This document shows positions 1-6,269 of a DNA stretch of 6,276 nucleotides, in pieces. Origin of the DNA: Aquabacter sp. GTDB lineage: Bacteria; Pseudomonadota; Alphaproteobacteria; Rhizobiales; Xanthobacteraceae. A program made the position numbers and the translations under genes. The first letter of the stretch is position 1. Every line of letters starts with the position of its first letter. The DNA is taken from NCBI GenBank assembly GCA_030147645.1, contig JASBUY010000184.1:1-6276 (forward strand). The letters run 5' to 3'. The notes under the pieces are model-generated. The model saw only the letters and a list, made by a program, of their open reading frames with translations. It had not been told where the DNA came from and did no database searches.

Positions 1-1
1 G

Positions 2-3000
2 CAGGCTCGTTGGGCCCGTCTGTTTTACAGCGCATCTCTGGTTGGCCTTGCTGTCAGCTTCTCCTCGTCAGCGATTGCGCAAAGCTGCTCAAGCAACATT
101 TGCTCTGAAGAACAAAAGCTTCTCACTCCGTTTCAAAACCTTTTGAATACGCCAGATGGGCAGACGTTGCTCCAAGCAACACTCCAGAAGGTCATCAACA
201 TTTATCAGTCCGCGACGCCGGCGCAACAGAACACGGCCATTATCAATGCGCAGAATCCCGGCAACGCTGGATACTTAACAGGAAATCTTTGGCAAATGGC
301 TCCCGCCAGCGCGGTGAGCAAAGCCATGATGAACTATGGTTATGTAACCATAGAAAATACCGGTTCTACTTTTCAGAGTATCTTTGGTTTGGTGGGAGAG
401 ACTGGAAACGTTACGCTTTTCAAAGAAATATTTGGCGAAATAAATGTTTACGGGAAAGCGTTTAATTCGACAGCGAATGCCGAAGGCGATCCACGCCCGT
501 ATCAGGTTTCGACGACCATCAGCAACAATCCGTGGCCGAATCAAAATGCCGCCACGTTCCCGCCCCAGCCCGGGGGGCTGCCTCCCTTCACCCAGCTGGA
601 TGAATGGTACGTTCCGCCCAATGGTCTTGAAAATTCCGCGGCTTTCCCGAGTGGTCACTCCGAGGCCGGATATATCGGTGGGCTTCTCTATGCCTATATG
701 CTTCCCGAATATTACCAGACAATGGTAACGGCGGCCCAGGACTTTGGATTGAGCCGTAATATCATGGGAGTCCACTACCCCCTCGACGTCATCGGCTCTC
801 GGATTCTCACGACCTATAATCTCGTCCAGTGGCTGTCGGGAAGCGCTGTTCTTGCGAGTTCGGTGCCACCCTCCGAAATCCCGGCCTTCAAGGCCATGCT
901 TCAGGCCACCATCACTGAGTTGAGGGACCTGCTCGGGAGCAGCCTCGCCGTTCCCTATGCCGCTTGCGCGGGCTCGAGCATCGTCAATTGCATGGCCGCA
1001 GGTGTCTTTCCAACGGCGGCGCAGTTCACCGCAAACAATCAAGCCTATATTTCCGCCATTACCTACGACTTGCCCTCGGTCGGCTCGACAACGGAAGCGC
1101 CCATCGTTCCCGAGAACGCCTATCTCCTGCTCCAAACCCGCTTCCCCTATCTTTCGGCGTCCCAGATCAATGACGTGATCGCGACCACCGAACTGCCCTC
1201 GGGCGTGCCGCTGGACGATCACAAGACCGGATGGGCGCGGCTCAATCTCTATGCCGCGGCAGGCGGCTACGGCGCCTTCACACAGAACGTGACCGTCACC
1301 ATGAACGCGGCGGCGGGCGGCTTTTCCGCCATCGACATGTGGAGCAACAACATTTCCGGCCCCGGCGGCCTCACCAAACTGGGTGACGGCGTGCTGATCC
1401 TCGGCGGCGCCAACAGCTATACGGGCGGGACAAAGGTCGGCGGGGGCACGCTCGCCCTCACCGGCTCCATGGTGGGCGATCTCTCCATCTCGGCCGGCGC
1501 CACCTTCCTCACGTCCGGCGGCTATGGCGTGGCCAAGGACGCCACGCTCACCAACGAGGGCTCCTTCCAGTCGGTGAATGCCAGCCTCACCTCACACGGC
1601 ACCATCGACAATCGCGGGACGCTGGTGAGCAGCATCGACAATCACGGTAAGCTCACCAATAACGGCACCATTGTCGGTGACCTCGCCAACAAGGGCACCT
1701 TGAAGGGCACCGGTACCCTTGTCGGCAATCTGACCAATACCGGCATCCTCGCGCCCGGAAACAGCATCGGCACCACCCGGGTCACCGGCTCCGTGACGTT
1801 CGGCGCTGGCTCGACCTATCAGGTGGAAGTCGCCGCCAACGGGGTGAGCGACCTTCTGGTGGCGGGCGGCCCCATCACGCTGGGCGGCACACTGCAATTC
1901 GTGCAGAGCGATACGGCGGTCCAGCCCTTCACCTCCTATACCATCCTCGCCTCGTCCACGGGGATCAGCGGCAGCTTCGCGAGCGTGGTGGACCCCTTCG
2001 GCACCGCCTTCCCCTTCCTGAATGTCGCACTGACCAATACCGGCGCGGCGCTCTCGGCAGCGGTTGTGCCGGATCAGGCGGCTTTCGCCAGCTTCCAGGG
2101 CACGGCGAACCAGCAGGCGGTCGGCGATGCGCTCGCCTCGCTGCCGCTGACCAACAGCCTGCTCCAGTCCGCTTCGCTCCTGAGCGCGGCGGCGGCGCCG
2201 GGCGCCTTCGACCTGCTGTCGGGCCAGATCTATGCTTCGGCCGCCACGGTCCTCCAGCAGCAATCGACTTATGTGCGCGACGCGGTGGGCGCGCGCCTGC
2301 GGCAGGCGTCGGCGCCGGCCGCGACCGGCGGGCCGGCCACGGCGCAGCTCGCGCCGGGCTGGGCGCCCACCCTCTGGGTCCAGGCCTATGGCGGCTGGGG
2401 CGGCACCGACGCCACCGCCAACACCGCCGAACTCTCGCGCAATATCGGCGGCCTCGTGGGCGGCATCGACACGGCTTTGGGCGACACCTGGCGCGTCGGC
2501 CTTGCCGGCGGTTACAGCCAGTCCAATTACAGCCTGGACGCCCTCTCCTCCTCCGGCAGCGCGACGAGCTACGACCTGTCCGCCTATGCCGGCGCGCAAT
2601 GGGGCGATCTCGCTCTGCGTCTCGGCGCGGCCTATGCGTGGCATGACCTCTCGGCCAACCGCACGGTGATCCTGCCCAATTTCGTGAATGCCCTGTCCTC
2701 GGACTATTCGGGTCACACGGCCCAGGTCTTCGGCGAGATCGCCTATGGCTTTGCCGCCGGCCCGACGCGGATCGAGCCCTTCGCGGCCCTGTCCTACGTG
2801 AATCTCAATCTCGGCGGATTCACCGAAGCGGGCGGCGCGGCGGCGCTCACGGGGGCGTCGCAGACCCAGGACAACACCTTCTCCGCGCTCGGCCTGCGCG
2901 CCTCCCAGTCGGTGGCGCTGGGCAGTGGCGTGCTGACGGCGCGCGGCAGCCTCGCCTGGCAATATGCCTTCGGCGACGTAAATCCGCAGGCGACGCTGGC

Positions 3001-3187
3001 CTTCGCCAGCGGCAGCGCGCCCTTCACGGTGTCGGGGGCGCCCATCGGGCGCAATGCGGCGCTGCTGGGGGTGGGCCTCGATTATCGCGTGTCCTCCAGC
3101 CTGTCGCTGGGCGTCGCCTATTCCGGCGCCTTCTCGGATGTCGGGCAGGACAATGCCATCAACGGCCGCCTTTCCCTCGCCTTCTGA
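2..3187 (+). CDS. PAP2-type acid phosphatase autotransporter (5' end outside window)
   Basis: This is a predicted surface or secreted phosphomonoesterase carried by a type V (autotransporter) system. The frame is open from base 2, giving 1061 visible residues. Codons 1-26 are most of a signal peptide: Arg3 and Arg6, a hydrophobic stretch, then Ala-Ile-Ala before Gln27. The TTG at 143 is therefore not the start. PAP2 superfamily motifs follow in order: Lys152, Arg165-Pro166, PSGH at 216-219 (nt 647-658), and SRx5Hx3D at 251-262 (nt 752-787) with His258 and Asp262. The Lys-to-RP gap is 12 residues, where the classical motif has 6. Codons about 456-485 match an autotransporter-associated beta strand (PATR) repeat. 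Codons 516-588 are solenoid rungs ending in LAPGNS. Codons about 788-1061 form an autotransporter barrel of usual length with a terminal Phe. All catalytic residues are present, so activity is likely; the substrate is unknown. Cys29 and Cys34 could form a disulfide. GC is about 46% over nt 121-480 but about 70% or more in the barrel region. A terminator follows directly. Confidence 0.94.
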   Translation, partial: QARWARLFYSASLVGLAVSFSSSAIAQSCSSNICSEEQKLLTPFQNLLNTPDGQTLLQATLQKVINIYQSATPAQQNTAIINAQNPGNAGYLTGNLWQMAPASAVSKAMMNYGYVTIENTGSTFQSIFGLVGETGNVTLFKEIFGEINVYGKAFNSTANAEGDPRPYQVSTTISNNPWPNQNAATFPPQPGGLPPFTQLDEWYVPPNGLENSAAFPSGHSEAGYIGGLLYAYMLPEYYQTMVTAAQDFGLSRNIMGVHYPLDVIGSRILTTYNLVQWLSGSAVLASSVPPSEIPAFKAMLQATITELRDLLGSSLAVPYAACAGSSIVNCMAAGVFPTAAQFTANNQAYISAITYDLPSVGSTTEAPIVPENAYLLLQTRFPYLSASQINDVIATTELPSGVPLDDHKTGWARLNLYAAAGGYGAFTQNVTVTMNAAAGGFSAIDMWSNNISGPGGLTKLGDGVLILGGANSYTGGTKVGGGTLALTGSMVGDLSISAGATFLTSGGYGVAKDATLTNEGSFQSVNASLTSHGTIDNRGTLVSSIDNHGKLTNNGTIVGDLANKGTLKGTGTLVGNLTNTGILAPGNSIGTTRVTGSVTFGAGSTYQVEVAANGVSDLLVAGGPITLGGTLQFVQSDTAVQPFTSYTILASSTGISGSFASVVDPFGTAFPFLNVALTNTGAALSAAVVPDQAAFASFQGTANQQAVGDALASLPLTNSLLQSASLLSAAAAPGAFDLLSGQIYASAATVLQQQSTYVRDAVGARLRQASAPAATGGPATAQLAPGWAPTLWVQAYGGWGGTDATANTAELSRNIGGLVGGIDTALGDTWRVGLAGGYSQSNYSLDALSSSGSATSYDLSAYAGAQWGDLALRLGAAYAWHDLSANRTVILPNFVNALSSDYSGHTAQVFGEIAYGFAAGPTRIEPFAALSYVNLNLGGFTEAGGAAALTGASQTQDNTFSALGLRASQSVALGSGVLTARGSLAWQYAFGDVNPQATLAFASGSAPFTVSGAPIGRNAALLGVGLDYRVSSSLSLGVAYSGAFSDVGQDNAINGRLSLAF
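1367..1765 (+). repeat. PATR repeat and degenerate beta-solenoid rungs in the autotransporter passenger
   Basis: This protein-level repeat region lies inside the autotransporter gene. It opens with one clear PATR unit (Leu-Thr-Lys-Leu-Gly-Asp-Gly, then Ser-Tyr-Thr-Gly-Gly-Thr, then Gly-Gly-Thr-Leu). Short rungs of roughly 8-18 residues follow, each marked by an Asn/His-x-Gly corner: TNEG, SHG, DNRG, DNHG, TNNG, ANKG and TNTG. The run ends in LAPGNS, the sequence that commonly closes such solenoids before the linker to the barrel. It would form the stalk between the phosphatase domain and the outer membrane. The DNA repeats are degenerate, so the unit is structural rather than a recent tandem duplication. 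Confidence 0.75.
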
Positions 3188-3214
3188 CAAAAGAGGGGCG
3201 ACGCCCCTCTTTTG
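3188..3214 (+). terminator. Intrinsic terminator after the autotransporter gene
   Basis: The hairpin begins at the base after the TGA stop. Bases 3188-3199 pair perfectly with 3203-3214, a 12-bp stem with a GAC loop; the two flanking loop bases could also pair. The core is GC-rich (GGGGC with GCCCC). The outer stem is A-rich on the left and has four T on the right at 3210-3213, so the U-tract is part of the stem and the element could work in both directions. It separates the autotransporter transcript from the operon that follows. Confidence 0.85.
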
Positions 3215-3256
3215 GAACGTTTAAAAACAGATTTTTACAATCGTTCCATAGAATAG
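3215..3256 (+). promoter_or_regulatory. AT-rich dyad; candidate promoter or operator region for the DUF4198 operon
   Basis: This is the only AT-rich stretch between the terminator and the next gene. A 6-bp inverted repeat (TAAAAA at 3222-3227, TTTTTA at 3232-3237) sits inside an outer GAACG (3215-3219) and CGTTC (3242-3246) pair whose centre is offset by one base. TAGAAT at 3249-3254 matches five of six bases of a -10 consensus, but no convincing -35 lies at the right distance. I see no clear Fur or Irr box. The call rests on position and composition, and the promoter and its regulator are unproven. Confidence 0.3.
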
Positions 3257-3300
3257 GGGAGCGTATTGCTGCCCGGACACCGCGTTGATATGTGGCACGT

Positions 3301-3336
3301 TGCTTTTCGTCCCACCCATGGGTTTGGCGAAAAGCA
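3301..3336 (+). repeat. Imperfect 36-bp palindrome upstream of the DUF4198 gene
   Basis: The outer arms TGCTTTTCG (3301-3309) and CGAAAAGCA (3328-3336) are perfect 9-base inverted repeats. The centre ACCCATGGGT (3314-3323) is a perfect 10-base palindrome on the same axis, with two mismatched pairs between. As DNA it could be a dimeric regulator site; as RNA it could fold into a hairpin in the leader of the operon. It may also be a copy of an intergenic palindrome family. No T-tract follows, so it is not a typical terminator. Confidence 0.55.
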
Positions 3337-3342
3337 TCCGCT

Positions 3343-3370
3343 TCCGATCCGCACGACGCGGCGGATCGGA
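3343..3370 (+). repeat. Perfect 10-bp inverted repeat just upstream of the DUF4198 ribosome binding site
   Basis: TCCGATCCGC (3343-3352) and GCGGATCGGA (3361-3370) are exact reverse complements around an 8-base loop. The repeat lies six bases after the preceding palindrome and 26 bases before the ATG at 3397. Part of the right arm (CGGATCGA) recurs at 3382-3389, next to the ribosome binding site, so the left arm could alternatively pair there and hide it. That switch is inference; only the repeats are seen. Confidence 0.55.
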
Positions 3371-3387
3371 CCGGCCCCATACGGATC

Positions 3388-3391
3388 GAGG
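3388..3391 (+). promoter_or_regulatory. Shine-Dalgarno GAGG for the DUF4198 gene
   Basis: GAGG ends five bases before the ATG at 3397 and decides that start. An upstream in-frame GTG at 3292 would add 35 residues of unlikely composition ahead of the signal peptide and would translate through both inverted repeats. The in-frame GTG at 3391 overlaps this site. Confidence 0.7.
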
Positions 3392-3396
3392 TGTCC

Positions 3397-4155
3397 ATGC
3401 TGCCCTCCCCCGCTTTCCGGAGCGCACCCGCGCGCCATGCGCTGCTCACGTTCATCGCCGGCGCGTGCGCCCTGATGGCCGCGCCTGTGGCGGCCCATGA
3501 CCTCGTCGTGAAGCCGGGAGCAGCGAAGGACGCGCAGATCCCCCTGGAGGTGATGCTCACCGAAGTCTTCTTCACCGGCGACGTGCTGTTGAAGCCGGAC
3601 GCGGTGACCCTGAGCTTCGTGTCCGACGGGCAGAAGAGCACGCTGGACCTCACGCCCGATCCCACCGCCAAGGCGCTGACCGCGCGCGTCAGCACTGCAG
3701 CGCCCGGCGCCGCGCTCGCGAAGATCTCGCGCACCCGTCCCGCGCGCGAAGAGGCGGGGCGCCCGAGCGAGCCCGCGACCCTGTCGGAGAGCACCTCCAA
3801 GGCCCTGCTCAACCTCCAGCCCGGCGCGCCGGGATTCGGCACGCAGACCGGCGACCGGCTGGAGATCGTCGCCCTCGCCAATCCCGCCGAGCTGAAGGCG
3901 GGCGAGGAATTCCCCGTAAAGGTGCTGTTCGACGGCAAGCCGCTGCCGGCGCGCGTCTTCGCGACCTATGACGGCTTCTCCACACGCGAGGGCACCTTTG
4001 CCACCACCGCGCTCGCGGAGAAGGATGGCACCGCCCATGTGAAGATCACCGCACCCGGCCTCTGGGTTGTGAAGGTGACCTACAGCCAGAGCGAAAATAC
4101 CCCCACCCATGGGCGCTACAGCGCCAACGCCAATCTCGTGTTCCAGGTGAAGTAG
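3397..4155 (+). CDS. DUF4198 family periplasmic protein, probably metal-related
   Basis: The product has 252 residues from the ATG at 3397, which is preceded by GAGG. Residues 1-33 are a signal peptide: Arg8 and Arg13, then a hydrophobic run LLTFIAGACALMAAPVAA. Cleavage after Val-Ala-Ala would leave His34 as the mature N-terminus, followed by Asp-Leu-Val-Val-Lys-Pro, the usual start of DUF4198 proteins. The C-terminal half has further family hallmarks: ANPAELKAGEEFPVKVLFDGKP, then FATYDGFS, GLWVVKVTY and a final beta strand LVFQV, consistent with an immunoglobulin-like beta fold. DUF4198 relatives include periplasmic parts of nickel/cobalt uptake systems and proteins coded beside TonB receptors and PepSY reductases. 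The PepSY reductase gene starts 11 nt downstream, so the two are probably co-transcribed. I infer a periplasmic role in iron or other metal handling; the exact activity is unknown. The middle segment (about residues 105-140) is rich in Arg, Ala, Glu and Ser and shows no clear motif. Confidence 0.88.
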   Translation: MLPSPAFRSAPARHALLTFIAGACALMAAPVAAHDLVVKPGAAKDAQIPLEVMLTEVFFTGDVLLKPDAVTLSFVSDGQKSTLDLTPDPTAKALTARVSTAAPGAALAKISRTRPAREEAGRPSEPATLSESTSKALLNLQPGAPGFGTQTGDRLEIVALANPAELKAGEEFPVKVLFDGKPLPARVFATYDGFSTREGTFATTALAEKDGTAHVKITAPGLWVVKVTYSQSENTPTHGRYSANANLVFQVK

Positions 4156-4159
4156 GCGG
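4154..4159 (+). promoter_or_regulatory. Weak Shine-Dalgarno AGGCGG for the reductase gene
   Basis: AGGCGG overlaps the TAG stop of the DUF4198 gene and ends seven bases before the ATG at 4167. It supports that start and suggests that ribosomes ending the upstream gene may help begin this one. Confidence 0.5.
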
Positions 4160-4166
4160 CGCCCCG

Positions 4167-6269
4167 ATGCTGAAGGCGGTCTGGTTCCAGATCCACTGGT
4201 TCCTCGGCATCACGGCGGGCTTGGTCCTTGCCGTGGTGGGGGTCACGGGGGGCATGCTCTCGTTCGAGCACGAGATCCTGTCCCTGCTCAATCCGGGCGT
4301 AATGCATGTGGCGCCCCAGCCGGGCGGCCCGCTGCCCCCGGCGGAGCTTCTGGAGAAAGTCCGCGCCAACGCACCGGGGCGCACCCTCACGGCGCTCACT
4401 GTCTCGGCCGACCCCGCGACCTCGGCCCGCGTGGTGCTCGCCCCTCCGCCGGGCGGAGCCGGCGGGCCGCGCGGCGAGACGCGCTATGTGAACCCCTATG
4501 ACGGCGCACTCCTGGGCGCGCTGGAGGGGCAGGACTTCTTCCGCACGGTGATGCAGGTCCATCGCTGGCTCGCCTCGGGAGATGTGGGCAAGCAGATCGT
4601 CGGCGCCTCCACCATCTGCCTCATCATTCTGTCCCTGTCCGGTCTCTATCTGCGCTGGCCGCGCCGCTGGCGCGATTGGCGCAACTGGCTGCCGCTGGAT
4701 TTTTCCAAGCGCGGCCGCGCGCTGTTCTGGGACCTGCATTCGGTGATCGGCACCTGGGTCCTGCCCTTCTATCTGCTGGCGTCGCTCACGGGTCTCTATT
4801 GGTCCTATGACTGGTATCGCGGCGCGCTGTTCGACCTCACCGGCACGCCGCGCCCGCAGCAGATGGGCCAGGGCGGCCCCGGCCAGCAACGCCCGCCAGG
4901 ACAGGGCGCGCAGGGGCAAGGCGCGCCGGGACAGGGCGCACAGGGACAAAGCGGCCAAGGGCAAGGCGCCCAGGGACAGGCCGCGACTGGAAACCCGGGC
5001 GCCCCGGCGCAGGGCGGCGGTCCGCGCGGCCAAGGCGGCGGCGCGGGAGGCCCGCAGCGCCCGGCGCTCGACATCGCCAAGCTCTGGGGGGTCTTCCTCA
5101 CGCAAAGCGGCGGCTATTCCACTGCGACCCTGCGCCTGCCCCAGGGCAATGCGCAGACGCTGACCATTAGCTATCAGACGCCGGACCCGGCCCATGAGCG
5201 GGCCAACAACACCCTCGTCCTCGATGCCAACGGCGTCGTGCGCGAACACCGCCGCTATGACGACCTCCCGTTCGGGCAGAAGCTCATGGCGAGCATCTTC
5301 GTGCTGCATGCGGGCAGCTATTTCGGCCTGCCGGGGCTGATCCTGATGATGGTGGCGAGCCTGCTCATGCCGCTCTTTACGGTGACCGGCTGGCTGCTCT
5401 ATCTCGACCGGCGCAGGAAGAAGCGCCTCGCCCGGCAGGCCGCGCGCGGCGTCGCGCCCTTGCCGGCCGGAGACGCCCCGCTCCTCATCGCCTTCGCGAG
5501 CCAGAGCGGCACGGCCGAGCGCCTCGCCTGGCAGAGCGCGAGCGCACTTCAGGCGAGCGGCCTCCCGGTAACCGTCGCGCCGCTGGCGAGCCTCGGCCCC
5601 GATGCCTTCGGCGCCGCGCGCCGGGCGCTGTTCGTGGTCTCCACTTTCGGCGAGGGCGAGCCCCCGGACCAGGCGCGGGCCTTCGCCCGCCGCATGGCGC
5701 AGGCCGGAGACGGTCTGGCGACCCTCGACTATGGCGTTCTCGCCCTCGGCGACCGGACCTATGACCAGTTCTGCGGGTTCGGCCGCGCTCTGGACGATTG
5801 GCTGCGCGCCAAGGGGGCAAAGCCCCTGTTCGAGCGCATCGAGATGGACAAGGAGGACGCCGCCGCGCTCCAGCAATGGCAGGCACGGCTCGGCGAGATT
5901 GCGGGCGCGCCGGTCGCGGCCCCGCTCGCCACGCCGCCCGCGCCGACCTTCGCGCCCTGGCGGCTCGTGCTGCGCCATCACCTCAATCCCGGCAGCGTGG
6001 GCCTGCCCACCTTCCATCTGGCCTTCATCTGCGAGGCGCCCTGCGACTGGCAGGCGGGCGACGTGCTGGAAGTGAAGCCCTGCAACGCGCCGGACATCGT
6101 CGCCGCGCGGCTGGCCGCAGCAGGCCTGTCGCCGGACGCCATCGTGCAGCATTCGGGCGCGGCCCACAGGGTGGGCGACGTGCTCGGGCGCTCCGCCCGG
6201 CCCGCCACGGTGGACGGCACGCCGCAGGCCATGGGGGACGCCGTCGTGCGGCTGCCCACGGGCGAATAG
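4167..6269 (+). CDS. PepSY-TM / flavodoxin / FAD-binding reductase, cut short by TAG in the FAD motif
   Basis: This inner-membrane flavoreductase probably moves electrons from cytoplasmic NAD(P)H to a periplasmic acceptor such as a ferric siderophore; the substrate is inferred. The 700 residues carry a PepSY-TM unit with four membrane helices at about 8-32, 143-163, 188-211 and 389-413. Histidines at 10, 132, 191 and 381 lie at or near the helix ends and are candidate haem ligands. A Gly/Gln/Pro/Ala-rich insert fills 227-299 of the loop between helices 3 and 4. A flavodoxin domain follows at about 438-580: FMN phosphate loop SQSGTAE (445-451), STFGEG (492-497) and LGDRTYDQFCGFG (527-539). The FAD-binding domain begins at about 597 (LNPGS 606-610, WQAGD 628-632). 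It stops at LPTGE, where relatives read LPxREYSIAS. The TAG replaces the motif Tyr and Gly699 replaces its Arg, so the rest of the FAD domain and the whole NAD(P)H domain, roughly 200 residues, are missing. It may be a pseudogene, or a sequence error at the edge. Confidence 0.9.
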   Translation: MLKAVWFQIHWFLGITAGLVLAVVGVTGGMLSFEHEILSLLNPGVMHVAPQPGGPLPPAELLEKVRANAPGRTLTALTVSADPATSARVVLAPPPGGAGGPRGETRYVNPYDGALLGALEGQDFFRTVMQVHRWLASGDVGKQIVGASTICLIILSLSGLYLRWPRRWRDWRNWLPLDFSKRGRALFWDLHSVIGTWVLPFYLLASLTGLYWSYDWYRGALFDLTGTPRPQQMGQGGPGQQRPPGQGAQGQGAPGQGAQGQSGQGQGAQGQAATGNPGAPAQGGGPRGQGGGAGGPQRPALDIAKLWGVFLTQSGGYSTATLRLPQGNAQTLTISYQTPDPAHERANNTLVLDANGVVREHRRYDDLPFGQKLMASIFVLHAGSYFGLPGLILMMVASLLMPLFTVTGWLLYLDRRRKKRLARQAARGVAPLPAGDAPLLIAFASQSGTAERLAWQSASALQASGLPVTVAPLASLGPDAFGAARRALFVVSTFGEGEPPDQARAFARRMAQAGDGLATLDYGVLALGDRTYDQFCGFGRALDDWLRAKGAKPLFERIEMDKEDAAALQQWQARLGEIAGAPVAAPLATPPAPTFAPWRLVLRHHLNPGSVGLPTFHLAFICEAPCDWQAGDVLEVKPCNAPDIVAARLAAAGLSPDAIVQHSGAAHRVGDVLGRSARPATVDGTPQAMGDAVVRLPTGE
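4899..4979 (+). repeat. Gly-Gln-rich low-complexity repeat (GQGAxGQ) in the reductase loop
   Basis: Residues 245-271 of the reductase are built from near-tandem GQGA and GQ units, with codons such as GGACAGGGCGC and CAGGGACA recurring in degenerate form. They lie inside a wider Gly/Gln/Pro/Ala tract at residues 227-299 (nt 4845-5063). The tract is predicted to sit on the periplasmic face between membrane helices 3 and 4, where PepSY proteins carry an extracytoplasmic domain. The near-repetitive DNA makes the length likely to vary between strains by slippage. Confidence 0.75.

Noticed and set aside
275..1222. 315-codon open frame on the minus strand opposite the phosphatase domain
   Set aside because: No domain or ribosome binding site is seen, and the plus strand carries intact PAP2 catalytic motifs through the same interval.
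1592..3190. 532-codon open frame on the minus strand opposite the autotransporter
   Set aside because: The composition is Arg/Gly/Glu-rich shadow sequence; the plus strand encodes a complete solenoid and barrel ending in Phe.
3301..3370. CRISPR-like or insertion-sequence end
   Set aside because: There are only two unrelated inverted repeats, with no regularly spaced direct repeats, no transposase and no target-site duplication.
3292..3396. Upstream GTG start for the DUF4198 gene
   Set aside because: It would add 35 residues ahead of the signal peptide, translating through both inverted repeats, while the ATG at 3397 has GAGG at good spacing.
3235..4110. 291-codon open frame on the minus strand opposite the DUF4198 gene
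   Set aside because: Shadow of a gene with a signal peptide and family motifs; it would also have to end within the AT-rich control region.
4102..4113. CCCACCCATGGG occurs both here and at 3311-3322
   Set aside because: The shared 12-mer is within a coding region here and has no matching flanks; it is probably coincidence in GC-rich DNA.
4116..6167. 683-codon open frame on the minus strand opposite the reductase
   Set aside because: It is Arg/Gly/Ala-rich with no recognisable domain and lies wholly opposite a gene with clear PepSY and flavodoxin motifs; long antisense frames are expected at this GC content.
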